53,333 nt of DNA from Clostridiales bacterium (GCA_004553625.1 SFKX01000021.1:1-53333), one strand, 5' to 3'. Shown: positions 16,598 through 24,997, numbered from the stretch's first letter. Numbers and translations are program-made. The notes: a model not told the origin generated them from the sequence alone.

Positions 16598-17803
16598 ATG
16601 AACAGAATGAGGAAAAGCCTGCTTTTCATAGTGTCTGCGGCGCTGGCGCTGTCCCTGACGGGCTGCGGCGCGGCGCCGGATGTGACGATACCCAGTCCGG
16701 AACCGGCGGAGAGCGCCCAGCCGACGCCGGAGCCCACGCCGAGCCCCACTCCGGAGCCCACTCCGGACCCGGTGCTGACCAAGGCGGAGGAACTTTTGGC
16801 GGGCATGAGCCTGCGGGAAAAGCTCTGCCAGCTCATGATAGTCCGTCCAGAGACGCTGACCGGCGAGAGCCCAGTGACTGTGGCGGGAGAGACGACGCGC
16901 CAGGCGCTCGAAGCCTACCCCGTCGGCGGCCTCATCTACAGTGTGGACAACCTCGTGACGCAGGAGCAGACCCGGGAGATGATAGAGAACACGCAGTCAT
17001 ACTCCAAGCTCCCGCTCATCATCAGCGCGGACGAAGAGGGCGGCAACGTGGGCCGGCTCATGTACAAGCTGGGGACGACCTTTTTCCACTCCATGTTCAG
17101 CTACAAGGACGAGGGCGCGGAGGTAGCCTACCAGAATGCCTATACCATCGGCACGGACATGACGAGCTGCCTTTTCAACACGAACTTCGCGCCGGTGGCG
17201 GACGTGTGGACGAACCCGGCGAACACGGTGATAGGCGACAGGGCCTATTCGGACGACTTCGAGCAGGCCGCGGAGCTCGTTGCCTCGGCGGTGCAGGGCT
17301 TCACGGACGCGGGCGTGGTGTGCTGCGTGAAGCACTTCCCGGGCCACGGCGACACGGACACGGACACGCACGACGGCGCGGCAGTGGTGAACAAGAGCCT
17401 TGAAGAGCTGCGCGAGGGCGAGTTTTTGCCCTTCATCTCCGGCATCGAGGCGGGCGCGGACATGGTCATGGTCGGCCACATCACGGTGACAGCGCTGGAC
17501 GAGGTGCCGGCGACGATATCCAAGGTGCTGATCGGCGAGGTCCTGCGCGGTGAGCTGGGCTGGGACGGCGTGGTGATAACGGACTCGCTGGACATGGGCG
17601 CTCTCGCGGGCTATGACAACGGCGAGGTCTGCGTGCGGTATATCGAGGCGGGCGGAGACATCCTGCTGGGTGTCCCGGACCTCGAGGCCGCCGTCAGCGC
17701 GCTGGAGGCCGCAGTTTCCGAGGGCCGCCTGAGCGAGGAGCGCATAGACGAGAGCGTCCTGCGCGTGCTGACGCTGAAGATCGAACACGGCATTATTATG
17801 TAA
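16598..17803 (+). CDS. Glycoside hydrolase family 3 lipoprotein (NagZ-like beta-N-acetylhexosaminidase)
   Basis: 401 residues. Lipobox LTGC (Cys23) is followed by a Pro/Thr/Glu linker (about 30-58), so the enzyme is tethered outside the membrane. The catalytic domain has the NagZ-type sequence KHFPGHGDTDTDTHDG, with the Asp/His loop used as general acid, plus SADEEGG and GVVITDSLDMGAL, where Asp is the nucleophile. Such enzymes cut N-acetylhexosamine residues from peptidoglycan fragments or glycans. ATG 16598 is chosen because GAGGAGGG precedes it and the signal starts there; the frame extends further upstream. The stop codon is within a TTATGTAAAC decamer. Confidence 0.9.
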   Translation: MNRMRKSLLFIVSAALALSLTGCGAAPDVTIPSPEPAESAQPTPEPTPSPTPEPTPDPVLTKAEELLAGMSLREKLCQLMIVRPETLTGESPVTVAGETTRQALEAYPVGGLIYSVDNLVTQEQTREMIENTQSYSKLPLIISADEEGGNVGRLMYKLGTTFFHSMFSYKDEGAEVAYQNAYTIGTDMTSCLFNTNFAPVADVWTNPANTVIGDRAYSDDFEQAAELVASAVQGFTDAGVVCCVKHFPGHGDTDTDTHDGAAVVNKSLEELREGEFLPFISGIEAGADMVMVGHITVTALDEVPATISKVLIGEVLRGELGWDGVVITDSLDMGALAGYDNGEVCVRYIEAGGDILLGVPDLEAAVSALEAAVSEGRLSEERIDESVLRVLTLKIEHGIIM

Positions 17804-17805
17804 AC
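17796..17805 (+). repeat. TTATGTAAAC decamer, copy 4
   Basis: Contains the TAA stop codon of the GH3 gene (codons ATT ATG TAA). Confidence 0.75.
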
Positions 17806-17832
17806 CTATTCAGACAATAAACCGGAAAGATA

Positions 17833-17860
17833 AGAGCGCCGCTCGCATGAGCGGCGCTCT
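17833..17860. terminator. Hairpin between convergent genes
   Basis: Perfect 12-bp stem AGAGCGCCGCTC / GAGCGGCGCTCT with a GCAT loop, between the GH3 gene and the minus-strand LpdD-like gene. T-runs are poor on both sides, so termination strength is uncertain. Confidence 0.6.
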
Positions 17861-17862
17861 AC

Positions 17863-18213
17863 TCATATGCTGTTCATGACCTCATCCAGCAGCGCGCGCG
17901 TACACTCTAGAATGGCCTCGATGCCCTCGGGGCCGGGGTCCTCGTAGTGGATGCCGCAGACGACCGTGACCGTTGCGCCGAGCTTCTTCGAGAGCGCTTC
18001 GGCAAACATGTCGCTGACTACGTCGTCTTTGTGGCCGGGCAGGAGGAGGGTGCGCAGGCTGGGCTCGCCGCTGTCGAGATAGGCGACGCTGACGCTGCCG
18101 ATGTGCGGCGCGCAGCCGCCGGTTATCTTCACCAGAGTATCGTTCCCGCAGCCGGAGAGCGCCACGTTTATCGGGAAGCCGAGGACCTCCCGCTCAAAGC
18201 TGTTCCTGTTCAT
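17863..18213 (-). CDS. LpdD-like (prenylated-flavin decarboxylase accessory) domain protein
   Basis: 116 residues. The sequence EREVLGFPINVALSGCGNDT followed by GGCAPHIGSVSVAYLD resembles the LpdD/gallate decarboxylase subunit D family, small proteins associated with UbiD-type decarboxylases. No UbiD/UbiX gene is in the window, so its role here is open. ATG 18213 is the first start compatible with family length; the frame upstream is a shadow of the next gene. It overlaps the small membrane protein gene by 20 nt. Confidence 0.6.
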   Translation of the reverse strand: MNRNSFEREVLGFPINVALSGCGNDTLVKITGGCAPHIGSVSVAYLDSGEPSLRTLLLPGHKDDVVSDMFAEALSKKLGATVTVVCGIHYEDPGPEGIEAILECTRALLDEVMNSI

Positions 18214-18409
18214 CCGAGCCGCCGCCTTTCTTTTTCTTGTCCTTGCCAAACGGCCAGATGTAGTTTTTGTCCACGAGTCCGAGCACGACGAGCAAGAGCC
18301 CGAGACCGATGCCCAGCACCGACCTGAACGTGTTCCCGACAGAGAACATCCCGCCGACGCACAGCAGCGTCCCGCAGATGACCAGAATGATGTCAGTTGC
18401 CTTTTCCAC
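18194..18409 (-). CDS. Small two-helix membrane protein
   Basis: 71 residues with two hydrophobic helices (about 5-22 and 28-45) and a charged, lysine-rich tail (KDKKKKGGG). GGAGGT stands 5 nt before GTG 18409, which is preferred over upstream ATG codons. No family is recognised. The first helix (EKATDIILVICG) closely resembles the start of the prophage HIRAN-like membrane protein at 26815-27417 (EKAKNIVLVVCG). It overlaps the LpdD-like gene downstream. Confidence 0.65.
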   Translation of the reverse strand: MEKATDIILVICGTLLCVGGMFSVGNTFRSVLGIGLGLLLVVLGLVDKNYIWPFGKDKKKKGGGSDEQEQL

Positions 18410-18458
18410 GGCGGACCTCCAATGACGATTTGTTGACATAATACCACAGCGTTCGCGC

Positions 18459-19787
18459 TTATTCAAGCCCTTCGACGACGCTTACGCGCGATATCCCGAG
18501 CTTTTCCATGAGTTTTGCGGCCTCAGCGGTGATACGCTCGCCGCAGACGGCGATGGGAATGGCGGGCGGACAGCTCACCGCCGCGTCCGCGCACACGCGC
18601 CCCGCGCTCTCGGACACGGGTACAGTCACGCGCCGGGCCAGCAGCGCCTCGCGCGGGGAGAGTACCCGCTTGCCGGGTTCGGGCAGGCTCAGGGGCCTGC
18701 GCGGGACCGGCCTGGGACGGGGCAGCGCGCGCCTCACCGTATCGTAGGCGCCCTCGCCCAGCCCGGGCGTGAACATAAGGACGACCCAGTCCTCATCCAC
18801 GTACTCCGCCACTGTCCGCCAGTCGCGCAGGCAGGCTGCGAGCTCCGGTCCCGTGCAGTCAAAGGCCCAGGCGGGGAGGGCCAGCTTCAGCGGGTCGCCC
18901 TCCGGCGGCTCAAGGCCCAGCTCCTGCGCGAGCGCTGCCACCCGCCGCGCCGTCTCTCGTATGAGCGCGGGGTAGTCCTTGTCGAGCCTGTCCGCGCACA
19001 GGTCCAGCGACTGCAAAATGAGGTACGAGGGGCTCGAGGAGCCGAATACAGCAAGAGAATGCCGCGCCTCGTCCTCATACGCCGCCATCGCGCCTTCCGC
19101 GACGTGCAGATACGCCCCGCCCGTCAGCACAGGCAGGGTCTTGTGCGCCGAGTCGCAGCACATGTCCGCGCCCAAATCGAGCGGGTGCCGCGATGGGGAG
19201 AGGAACTTCAAATATGCCCCGTGCGCGTTGTCCACGAGGAGCGGCAGGCCGCGCGCATGGCATACCTCCGCGAGCGACGCTATGTCCTGCACGCCGCCGA
19301 GGTAGTCCGGGGAAGTTATGTAAACCGCAAACGGTCTCTCTCCCTCGTCCAGTGCCCGCGTGAGCGCCTGGGGCGAGACGGGGCAGGAGCAGAGGGGGGA
19401 GGGTGCGTCGGGGTGGAGCCACACGGGCTCGAGCCCGAGCAGGGCGCAGCCGTGCAGGAAGCTCTTGTGTGCGTTCCGGGCAGCGAGGATGCGGTTCCCC
19501 GCGCCCTCGGGGCGGAAGATGTAAGCGAGGTGGAGCATCGCCTTGACGCACTGTGAGCTGCCGCCGGCGGAATAGAAGGTGTGCCGAGAGCCGAAGAGCT
19601 CCGTTGTGTTCTCCTCGCTGGCGAGTATGACGCCCTCCGGGCAGGCGAGGTCGTCCGCGCCGGGGACCTCGGTGATATCCAGCGCCTCGCAGCCCAGCTC
19701 GCCGAAACCCTTGTGGCCGGGCATGTGCAGCCTGATGGCGACGCTGTTGCAGTAGTCGCGCACGAAGTCGCAGATGGGCGTGCTCAT
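18459..19787 (-). CDS. PLP-dependent Orn/Lys/Arg decarboxylase-family protein (short form)
   Basis: 442 residues, a fold-type I PLP enzyme of the Orn/Lys/Arg decarboxylase group in its short form (compare YaaO-like proteins) rather than the 700-residue biodegradative form. Seen motifs: RLHMPGHKG at the N-terminus, ENTTELFGSRHTFYSAGGSS, VDNAHGAYL and the PLP-lysine motif SAHKTLPVLTGGAYLH. Expected reaction is amino-acid decarboxylation to a polyamine; the substrate is unknown. Its ATG overlaps the scfB stop (ATGA), so translation is coupled. An internal TTATGTAAAC decamer encodes VYIT. Confidence 0.85.
   Translation of the reverse strand: MSTPICDFVRDYCNSVAIRLHMPGHKGFGELGCEALDITEVPGADDLACPEGVILASEENTTELFGSRHTFYSAGGSSQCVKAMLHLAYIFRPEGAGNRILAARNAHKSFLHGCALLGLEPVWLHPDAPSPLCSCPVSPQALTRALDEGERPFAVYITSPDYLGGVQDIASLAEVCHARGLPLLVDNAHGAYLKFLSPSRHPLDLGADMCCDSAHKTLPVLTGGAYLHVAEGAMAAYEDEARHSLAVFGSSSPSYLILQSLDLCADRLDKDYPALIRETARRVAALAQELGLEPPEGDPLKLALPAWAFDCTGPELAACLRDWRTVAEYVDEDWVVLMFTPGLGEGAYDTVRRALPRPRPVPRRPLSLPEPGKRVLSPREALLARRVTVPVSESAGRVCADAAVSCPPAIPIAVCGERITAEAAKLMEKLGISRVSVVEGLE
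19316..19325 (+). repeat. TTATGTAAAC decamer, copy 5
   Basis: Inside the minus-strand PLP decarboxylase gene, encoding V-Y-I-T on the opposite strand. Confidence 0.75.
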
Positions 19788-21157
19788 TCGTCCTCACCGA
19801 GCTCCATTGCGGCCTGGAGCATGATTGCGCACTCGATGCGCTTTTTGAAGAGGCGGCAGCCGTACTCGTAGACGCCGCCGATGCTGCCGGTGGCGTGGTA
19901 GCTGTTGGCGGCGCAGCCGCCGGAGCAGTAGAGCCTGGCCCAGCAGTCCTTGCAGTCGGGGCGGGAATAGGCGTTGCAGTGCCTGAACTCATCCTGTGCG
20001 GCGGTATTCGTGACGCCGTCCCAGATGTTGCCGAGGCTGTATTTCGGGTCCCCGACGAACTGGTGGCAGGGGAAGAGCTCGCCCCAGGGCGTGACGGCCA
20101 TGTACTCCGTGCCGCTTCCGCAGCCGGAGACGCGCTTGTAGATGCAGGGGCCGTGCTTGAGGTCTATCATATAGTGGTAGAAGGTGATGGGCTTGCCCTC
20201 GCGCCAGCGGCGGAGCATGTCCTTTGCAAGCAGCTCGTACTGCTCGCAGAGGACGGGGAAGTCCTCCTCGGTGAGGGCACAGGGGTCGCCGGGCGCACAG
20301 ACGACGGGCTCCATGCTCAGCTCCGTGAAGCCGAGGTCGGCCATGTGGAAGAGGTCGTTCGTGAAGTCGGGGTTGTAGTGCGTGTAGGTTCCTCGCATGT
20401 AATAGCTCTTGTCCCCGCGCGCGGCGACAAAGCGCTGGAAGTTCGGCACGATGCGCTCGTAGCTGCCGTTTCCGGCGACGTCCACGCGGAAGCGGTCGTT
20501 GACCTCCTTGCGGCCGTCGAGGGAGAGGACGACGTTGTGCATCTCGCGGTTGCAGAACTCCGTCACCTCGTCGTCGAGCAGGACGCCGTTAGTGGTGAGG
20601 GTGAAGCGGAAGTTCTTGCCCGCGTCCTTCTCTATGGAGCGCGCGTAGGCGACGAGGTCCTTTACGACCTGCCAGTTCATGAGCGGTTCGCCGCCGAAGA
20701 AGTCGACCTCGAGGTTCCGGCGCGTGCCGGAGTTCTCGACGAGGAAGTCGAGCGCCCTCCTGCCGACCTCGAAGGACATGAGCGCCCTCTCACCGTGGTA
20801 CTTGCCCTGACTGGCGAAGCAGTAGGAGCAGTTGAGGTTGCAGGTGTGGGCGACGTGGAGGCAGAGGGCCTTTATCACCTTCGAGCGCTCCTTGTACTCG
20901 CCTGCGAGCTCTTCGTAGTCGTCGGGGGTGAAGAGCTTGTGCGCTGCCTCGAGCGCGGCGATGTCGTCGAGGCATTCGAGCACATCCTCGCGCGTGACCT
21001 CGGGGTACTTTGCGCATACCGCGGCGCAGATCTCGTCCGGTGTGCGGGACTTGTACATTTCAATGATATCATAGGCGACGTCGTCCACGAGGTGGACAGA
21101 GCCGGAGGCGGTATCGAGGACGATGTCGTAGCCGTTTAGTTTGTACTGGTGGACCAA
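19784..21157 (-). CDS. scfB: SCIFF ranthipeptide maturase, radical SAM/SPASM protein
   Basis: 457 residues. An N-terminal peptide-recognition part (about 1-90, YKLNGYDIVLDTASGSVHLVDD) precedes the radical SAM motif CNLNCSYC (Cys106, 110, 113). A SPASM domain carries the auxiliary cluster cysteines (CNAYSRPDCKDCWARLYC). Enzymes of this family install thioether bridges from Cys to alpha or gamma carbons of residues in ScfA. Start is TTG 21157 with GGAGG 7 nt upstream, matching family N-termini. scfA lies just upstream on the same strand behind an attenuator-like hairpin, and the PLP decarboxylase follows with an ATGA overlap. Confidence 0.95.
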   Translation of the reverse strand: MVHQYKLNGYDIVLDTASGSVHLVDDVAYDIIEMYKSRTPDEICAAVCAKYPEVTREDVLECLDDIAALEAAHKLFTPDDYEELAGEYKERSKVIKALCLHVAHTCNLNCSYCFASQGKYHGERALMSFEVGRRALDFLVENSGTRRNLEVDFFGGEPLMNWQVVKDLVAYARSIEKDAGKNFRFTLTTNGVLLDDEVTEFCNREMHNVVLSLDGRKEVNDRFRVDVAGNGSYERIVPNFQRFVAARGDKSYYMRGTYTHYNPDFTNDLFHMADLGFTELSMEPVVCAPGDPCALTEEDFPVLCEQYELLAKDMLRRWREGKPITFYHYMIDLKHGPCIYKRVSGCGSGTEYMAVTPWGELFPCHQFVGDPKYSLGNIWDGVTNTAAQDEFRHCNAYSRPDCKDCWARLYCSGGCAANSYHATGSIGGVYEYGCRLFKKRIECAIMLQAAMELGEDE

Positions 21158-21182
21158 GTGGAGCCCTCCTTTCAGAGTGCAT

Positions 21183-21213
21183 AAAAAGGCGCCGCCTCGG
21201 GGGAGACGGCGCC
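21183..21213 (-). terminator. Terminator/attenuator between scfA and scfB
   Basis: Stem GGCGCCG (21188-21194) with CGGCGCC (21207-21213), followed on the minus strand by TTTTT. This would give excess scfA message with partial read-through into scfB, as expected for a precursor/maturase pair. Confidence 0.8.
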
Positions 21214-21230
21214 GGATTCAGCGCGCGCTA

Positions 21231-21371
21231 TTATTTCTTCTCGCAGGGCTGGTTGGCGACGCCGCAGCTGGTCTTGCAGGCCGACTGGCAGGAGGTCTGG
21301 CACTCGCCGCAGCCGCCGTTCTTGACGCTGGCGCAGAGATCGCGGGTCTCAAGGGTCTTGATCCTCTTCAT
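21231..21371 (-). CDS. scfA: SCIFF ranthipeptide precursor
   Basis: 46 residues: MKRIKTLETRDLCASVKNGG, then a cysteine array CGECQTSCQSACKTSC and the end GVANQPCEKK. The array and its spacing match SCIFF (six cysteines in forty-five residues), the precursor modified by ScfB. This copy has a seventh cysteine (Cys13) in the leader-like part, where most members known to me have none. GGAG lies upstream of ATG 21371. TTGACA and TATATAA elements lie upstream, but their 22-nt spacing is not ideal. Confidence 0.95.
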   Translation of the reverse strand: MKRIKTLETRDLCASVKNGGCGECQTSCQSACKTSCGVANQPCEKK

Positions 21372-21468
21372 AAGAATAACTCCAATCATAAGTGCAAAGC
21401 ACGGATTTACATTTATATAGACTAAAACATCCGCGCCCCAATGTCAAGAGGCAAGTGGTCAAATGGCA

Positions 21469-22359
21469 TTATGTCAACCGCTCAAAGCTCACGCGGAGCC
21501 TGAGCACGCCGTCCGTGAGTTCGGCGGAGATGCTGCCGCGCATCTGTTCCATGAGCGTTTTGGCGATGGCGAGGCCGAGGCCGGTGGAGCTGCGCGCAGC
21601 CTCGACGGTGTAGAAGCGGTCAAAGAGCTTGCGGACCTGGACCTCGTCGAGCCCGGGCGCGGAGTTTTCAAAGAGGACCACGGCGTTATCGCCCAGGCTG
21701 ACGCGCAGGTCGCCCCCGGAGTATTTGATGGCGTTGGAGAGCAGGTTGCCGAAAACGCGGGAGACGGCCGGCTCGCTCATGAGGCAGAACACGGGTTCCT
21801 CCGGCAGCTCTACCACGGGCGAAATACCGCGCTCGCTCAGCGCGGGGAAGGCCCCGGCAAGGCTGGACTCCAGCGCGGCGCGCAGGTCGCCGCGCACGAG
21901 CTCCGGCGCCGTCTCCGGCGAGAGGACGACGGAATAGCAAAAGAGCTCCTCCGTCAGCCTGCGCATGGCCTCCGCGCGCTCGCCTATGCAGGCGAGATAG
22001 CGTTCCACGGCCTCGCTCTTGTCCTCGCGCTCAAGCAGTTCGAGGTAGCCGCAGACGGCGGTCAGCGGCGTGCGCAGGTCGTGGGAGATGTTCGTCACGG
22101 CCTCTTTGAGCTCCCTGTCGCCGTTTTGGTATTTCCAGCGCAGACGCCGCAGCTCGGAGAGCTCGCGGCTCAGCTCGGCGGCGAGCTTCCTGGCGTACCT
22201 ATCCCGGGTGGATAGGCTGAGCCGGACGTTCGTGTCCTCGGAGAGCACATACGAAAGCTGCCCCGCCAGCTCACCCAGCGCGCGCCGCAGCGACCACAGC
22301 CTGAGACAGACTATGAGCAGCAGCAGGAATATCGCGCCGCAGAGCAGCCAGGGCAGCAT
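21469..22359 (-). CDS. Sensor histidine kinase
   Basis: 296 residues. One N-terminal membrane helix (LPWLLCGAIFLLLLIVCL), a coiled linker, the HisKA H-box ITNISHDLRTPLTAVCGYLE type sequence (NISHDLRTPLTAV) and an ATPase domain with N-box NLLSNAIKYSGG and G-box SSTGLGLAIAKTL. The short extracytoplasmic part suggests intramembrane or transporter-coupled sensing. ATG 22359 has GGAGGT upstream. It is the last gene of the regulator/ABC/kinase set and would phosphorylate the OmpR regulator encoded at 24237-24896. Confidence 0.92.
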   Translation of the reverse strand: MLPWLLCGAIFLLLLIVCLRLWSLRRALGELAGQLSYVLSEDTNVRLSLSTRDRYARKLAAELSRELSELRRLRWKYQNGDRELKEAVTNISHDLRTPLTAVCGYLELLEREDKSEAVERYLACIGERAEAMRRLTEELFCYSVVLSPETAPELVRGDLRAALESSLAGAFPALSERGISPVVELPEEPVFCLMSEPAVSRVFGNLLSNAIKYSGGDLRVSLGDNAVVLFENSAPGLDEVQVRKLFDRFYTVEAARSSTGLGLAIAKTLMEQMRGSISAELTDGVLRLRVSFERLT

Positions 22360-22425
22360 ATCGCACCTCCTGAAGTGTTGGTTGAGTGTTGACCTGGGGA
22401 CCCCCGGCCAGGGTCCCCGCATCTC

Positions 22426-23262
22426 TTATCTAATGTCCTTGCGCCGGAAGCAGACGATACCAGCCGCCGTGGTCAGCAGCGCGATGACGACCGACGAGGC
22501 CAGCGAGAGCACTGGCTGCTCCAGCTCATAGCTGCACACGCTGATGGTCTGGCCGCTCGGCAGCGTGTCGGAGAGGAACTGGAACACCTCGCGCTTCATG
22601 CCGCCCACATAGCTCGGGTTCGGCATGGGGTCCGAGAGCTGCAGGCCGGCTTCTGTCATCGCCATGCCCTGCTGGAACTCCGGCTGGTTGAGCGCGTTCA
22701 GCATATAGCTGGAGAGCATCAGCAGCGCCACCGACAGCAGCACGGCTATGACGGCCGCCACGGCGCGGTTCGTGCAGAGCATGCACAGCAGGCAGAAGAT
22801 GCCCATGTAAGACGCGGCGCACAGCAGCAGCACGGCGCAGCGCAGGAGCAGGCCGTTGACGTCCTGCCAGACTCCGATGAGGGGAACGCCCGTAAGCCCG
22901 CCGAGGAACCAGCAGACTAGAAATGCCACGGCAGCGACAAAGCAGACGGCGTAGTTGGCGAGGTATATCTCCCAGCGCGCGCGGCCCACGACGAGCATGT
23001 TGCGCATGACGCCGTCGGAATGTACCGTGCCGATGAAAAGGCTGGCAAACACAGAGCACATGACGCCGAGCACGGGGATAAGTCCGTAGAACACGTTGTC
23101 GAGCGTAATGCTCCGCTCAAGGCCGAGGGATTCATAGTTGAGCAGCTGCCTGTATGTGGCCAGCATGACGAAGACGTTTGCGACGAACGAGACAAGGCAG
23201 CAGATGTGGAACACCCGGCTGCGCCAGAGCCTGTTCATGCCCGCAATGAAGAGGTCAGACAT
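22426..23262 (-). CDS. ABC-2 type exporter permease
   Basis: 278 residues with about six hydrophobic segments and a large extracytoplasmic loop near the C-terminus (NQPEFQQGMAMTEAGLQLSD). The topology is that of ABC-2 permeases that accompany peptide-antibiotic resistance or lipid-export ATPases. Start ATG 23262 is preferred over 23271 because GGAGGT stands 7 nt upstream. It overlaps the ATPase gene by 8 nt, so the pair is translationally coupled. Substrate unknown; a bacitracin/lantibiotic-type peptide is a guess from the two-component neighbours. Confidence 0.82.
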   Translation of the reverse strand: MSDLFIAGMNRLWRSRVFHICCLVSFVANVFVMLATYRQLLNYESLGLERSITLDNVFYGLIPVLGVMCSVFASLFIGTVHSDGVMRNMLVVGRARWEIYLANYAVCFVAAVAFLVCWFLGGLTGVPLIGVWQDVNGLLLRCAVLLLCAASYMGIFCLLCMLCTNRAVAAVIAVLLSVALLMLSSYMLNALNQPEFQQGMAMTEAGLQLSDPMPNPSYVGGMKREVFQFLSDTLPSGQTISVCSYELEQPVLSLASSVVIALLTTAAGIVCFRRKDIR

Positions 23263-24169
23263 GGTGCGCACCTCCTACGATGGAGATGTAAAAGCTCTCG
23301 AGGCTCTCGTCCCGCTCCTTGACGGAGACGAGCTCGCAGCCCTCTTTTTGAAGCGCCGCGGCGAGCTTCGAGACGTTCAGCCGCTCATATACGTCCGCCG
23401 TGTCCTCGGAGAGGATGCGGTACTCCGCACCCAGCTCGTCGAGCGCTCTGGCGAGGGCGCGCGTGTCCGTGACCTCGAGCCTCATGCATTTGCGGCAGGC
23501 GGCCTCTAGCTCTGCCGCGCTCATCTCGCGCACCATGCGGCCCCCGTCTATGAAGCCGTAGTGCGTGGCGAGCTTGGCCAGCTCGTCGAGGATATGGCTG
23601 GAGATGAGCACTGTTATCTGATTTTCGCGGTTGAGCCTGAGTATCAGCTCGCGGATCTCGATTATGCCCTCGGGGTCGAGCCCGTTTGTGGGCTCGTCGA
23701 GGATGAGGAAGTCCGGCCCGCCGCAGAGCGCCACCGCTATGCCGAGCCGCTGCTTCATGCCCAGCGAGAAATTCTTTGCCCGCTTTTTGCCGGCATCGGC
23801 CAGGCCGACCAGTTCCAGCAGCTCATCCACGCCCTCGTAGCTCGGCAGGCCCAGCACGCGGTACTGCTGCTTGAGGTTTTCCCTGGCGCTCATGTCGAGG
23901 TAGATGCTCGGTGTTTCGACCACCGCGCCCATCCTGCGGCGCGAGCGCGATATCTCGCGGCTGGTGAACTCGCGGCCGTAGATGGAATAGCTGCCCGAGC
24001 TCGGCAGCTGCAGGCCGCAGATAAGGCGGATGAGCGTCGTCTTGCCAGCGCCGTTGCGCCCCACAAAGCCGTAGATCGCGCCCTTCGGTACGCGCATCGT
24101 GAGCCCGTCGAGCGCCTTGGCGTTCCCGTAGCGCTTTACCAGGCTGTTAGTTTCAAGTACATAGTCCAT
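23255..24169 (-). CDS. ABC exporter ATPase (BcrA/LanF type)
   Basis: 304 residues. Walker A GRNGAGKTT, signature FSLGMKQRLGIA (LSGGQ-equivalent typical of BcrA/drug exporters), Walker B FLILDEPTNGLDP and H-loop SSHIL are present. The last 80 residues form the extension usual for BcrA-type ATPases. It powers the ABC-2 permease encoded downstream. Context with an OmpR regulator and a histidine kinase suggests inducible export or resistance. Confidence 0.92.
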   Translation of the reverse strand: MDYVLETNSLVKRYGNAKALDGLTMRVPKGAIYGFVGRNGAGKTTLIRLICGLQLPSSGSYSIYGREFTSREISRSRRRMGAVVETPSIYLDMSARENLKQQYRVLGLPSYEGVDELLELVGLADAGKKRAKNFSLGMKQRLGIAVALCGGPDFLILDEPTNGLDPEGIIEIRELILRLNRENQITVLISSHILDELAKLATHYGFIDGGRMVREMSAAELEAACRKCMRLEVTDTRALARALDELGAEYRILSEDTADVYERLNVSKLAAALQKEGCELVSVKERDESLESFYISIVGGAHHV

Positions 24170-24236
24170 GTTGCCATGCCTCCTTTACGCTGCCAAGCGT
24201 AGCATGCACGGGTAAAGAAAGCGGTAAACGAAAGGG

Positions 24237-24896
24237 TTAAGATTTCGTCAAGCGGAAGCCTATGCCCCAGACTGCCTCGATGCAGTCCCCGGCCCCGGCC
24301 TCGCGCAGCTTGCGGCGCAGGTGGCTGACGTGTATCTTGAGCGAGGACTCGGTGCAGTCCGGCGTGTCCTCCGCGATGCGCTCGAGGATGACGGAGCGGG
24401 TCACGACCTGGCCGGGGTTCTGCATGAGCAGCTTGAGGATGGCGAACTCCGTGCGCGTGAGCCTTACCTCGGCCCCGCCCACAGATACCGTCCTGCCGCC
24501 GAGGTCGAGCCGGATGTCCCCGGCGCTGAGCGTTTCCGGCTCCGCGGCGGGGGAGCGGAGCGCCGCCACGATGCGCGCGGAGAGCTCGCGCAGGCTGAAG
24601 GGCTTCGTCACATAGTCCGCAGCGCCGCCGAGCAGCAGTTCGACCTTGCTGTCCACGGATGCCTTTGCGCTCATGATGATGACCGGTATCCCGCGCAGCT
24701 TGGGCAGCACCTCCTCGCCGGAGAGCCCCGGCAGCATGAGGTCGAGCAGGACGAGGTCAGGTTTACATAACGACACAGACAGGACTGCCTCGGTACCGGA
24801 ATAAGCGCGGGAGACGGCGTAGCCCTCTTTGGAGAGGGATTCCTCGAGCATATTGCCGATGTGGACGTCGTCATCGACGATGAGGATGCGTTTCAA
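24237..24896 (-). CDS. OmpR/PhoB-family response regulator
   Basis: 219 residues. The receiver domain starts MKRILIVDDD, with the acidic pocket and phospho-acceptor Asp in DLVLLDLMLP (about residue 52), Thr/Ser and Lys in YVTKPF. The C-terminal winged helix (about 125-219) has LTRTEFAILKLLMQNPGQVVTR and the recognition region CTESSLKIHVSHLRRKLRE. Start is TTG 24896 with AAAGGAG upstream. It likely controls its own operon of exporter and kinase. A TTATGTAAAC decamer falls within the receiver (SLCKPD). Confidence 0.94.
   Translation of the reverse strand: MKRILIVDDDVHIGNMLEESLSKEGYAVSRAYSGTEAVLSVSLCKPDLVLLDLMLPGLSGEEVLPKLRGIPVIIMSAKASVDSKVELLLGGAADYVTKPFSLRELSARIVAALRSPAAEPETLSAGDIRLDLGGRTVSVGGAEVRLTRTEFAILKLLMQNPGQVVTRSVILERIAEDTPDCTESSLKIHVSHLRRKLREAGAGDCIEAVWGIGFRLTKS
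24761..24770 (-). repeat. TTATGTAAAC decamer, copy 6 (reverse orientation)
   Basis: Appears as GTTTACATAA on the plus strand, inside the response regulator gene. It is the only copy in reverse orientation. Confidence 0.75.
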
Positions 24897-24932
24897 GCCC
24901 AGCAGCTCCTTTTTTCACAGATGATGGACAAC

Positions 24933-24961
24933 ATTATACCCGGCGTGCGGTCAAAAGGCAA
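24933..24961 (-). promoter_or_regulatory. Promoter of the response regulator operon
   Basis: On the minus strand TTGCCT (24961-24956), 17-nt spacer, perfect TATAAT (24938-24933). It abuts the terminator of the disrupted tRNA gene. Confidence 0.6.
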
Positions 24962-24997
24962 AAAGAATCCGCCGGGACCCAAAGATCCCAGCGGATT
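24957..24997 (-). terminator. Terminator of the disrupted tRNA-Val gene
   Basis: AATCCGC...GGGA pairs with TCCC...GCGGATT (about 24967-24998) with one mismatch. On the minus strand it is followed by TTCTTTTTG. It lies directly after the tRNA CCA end. Confidence 0.8.
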
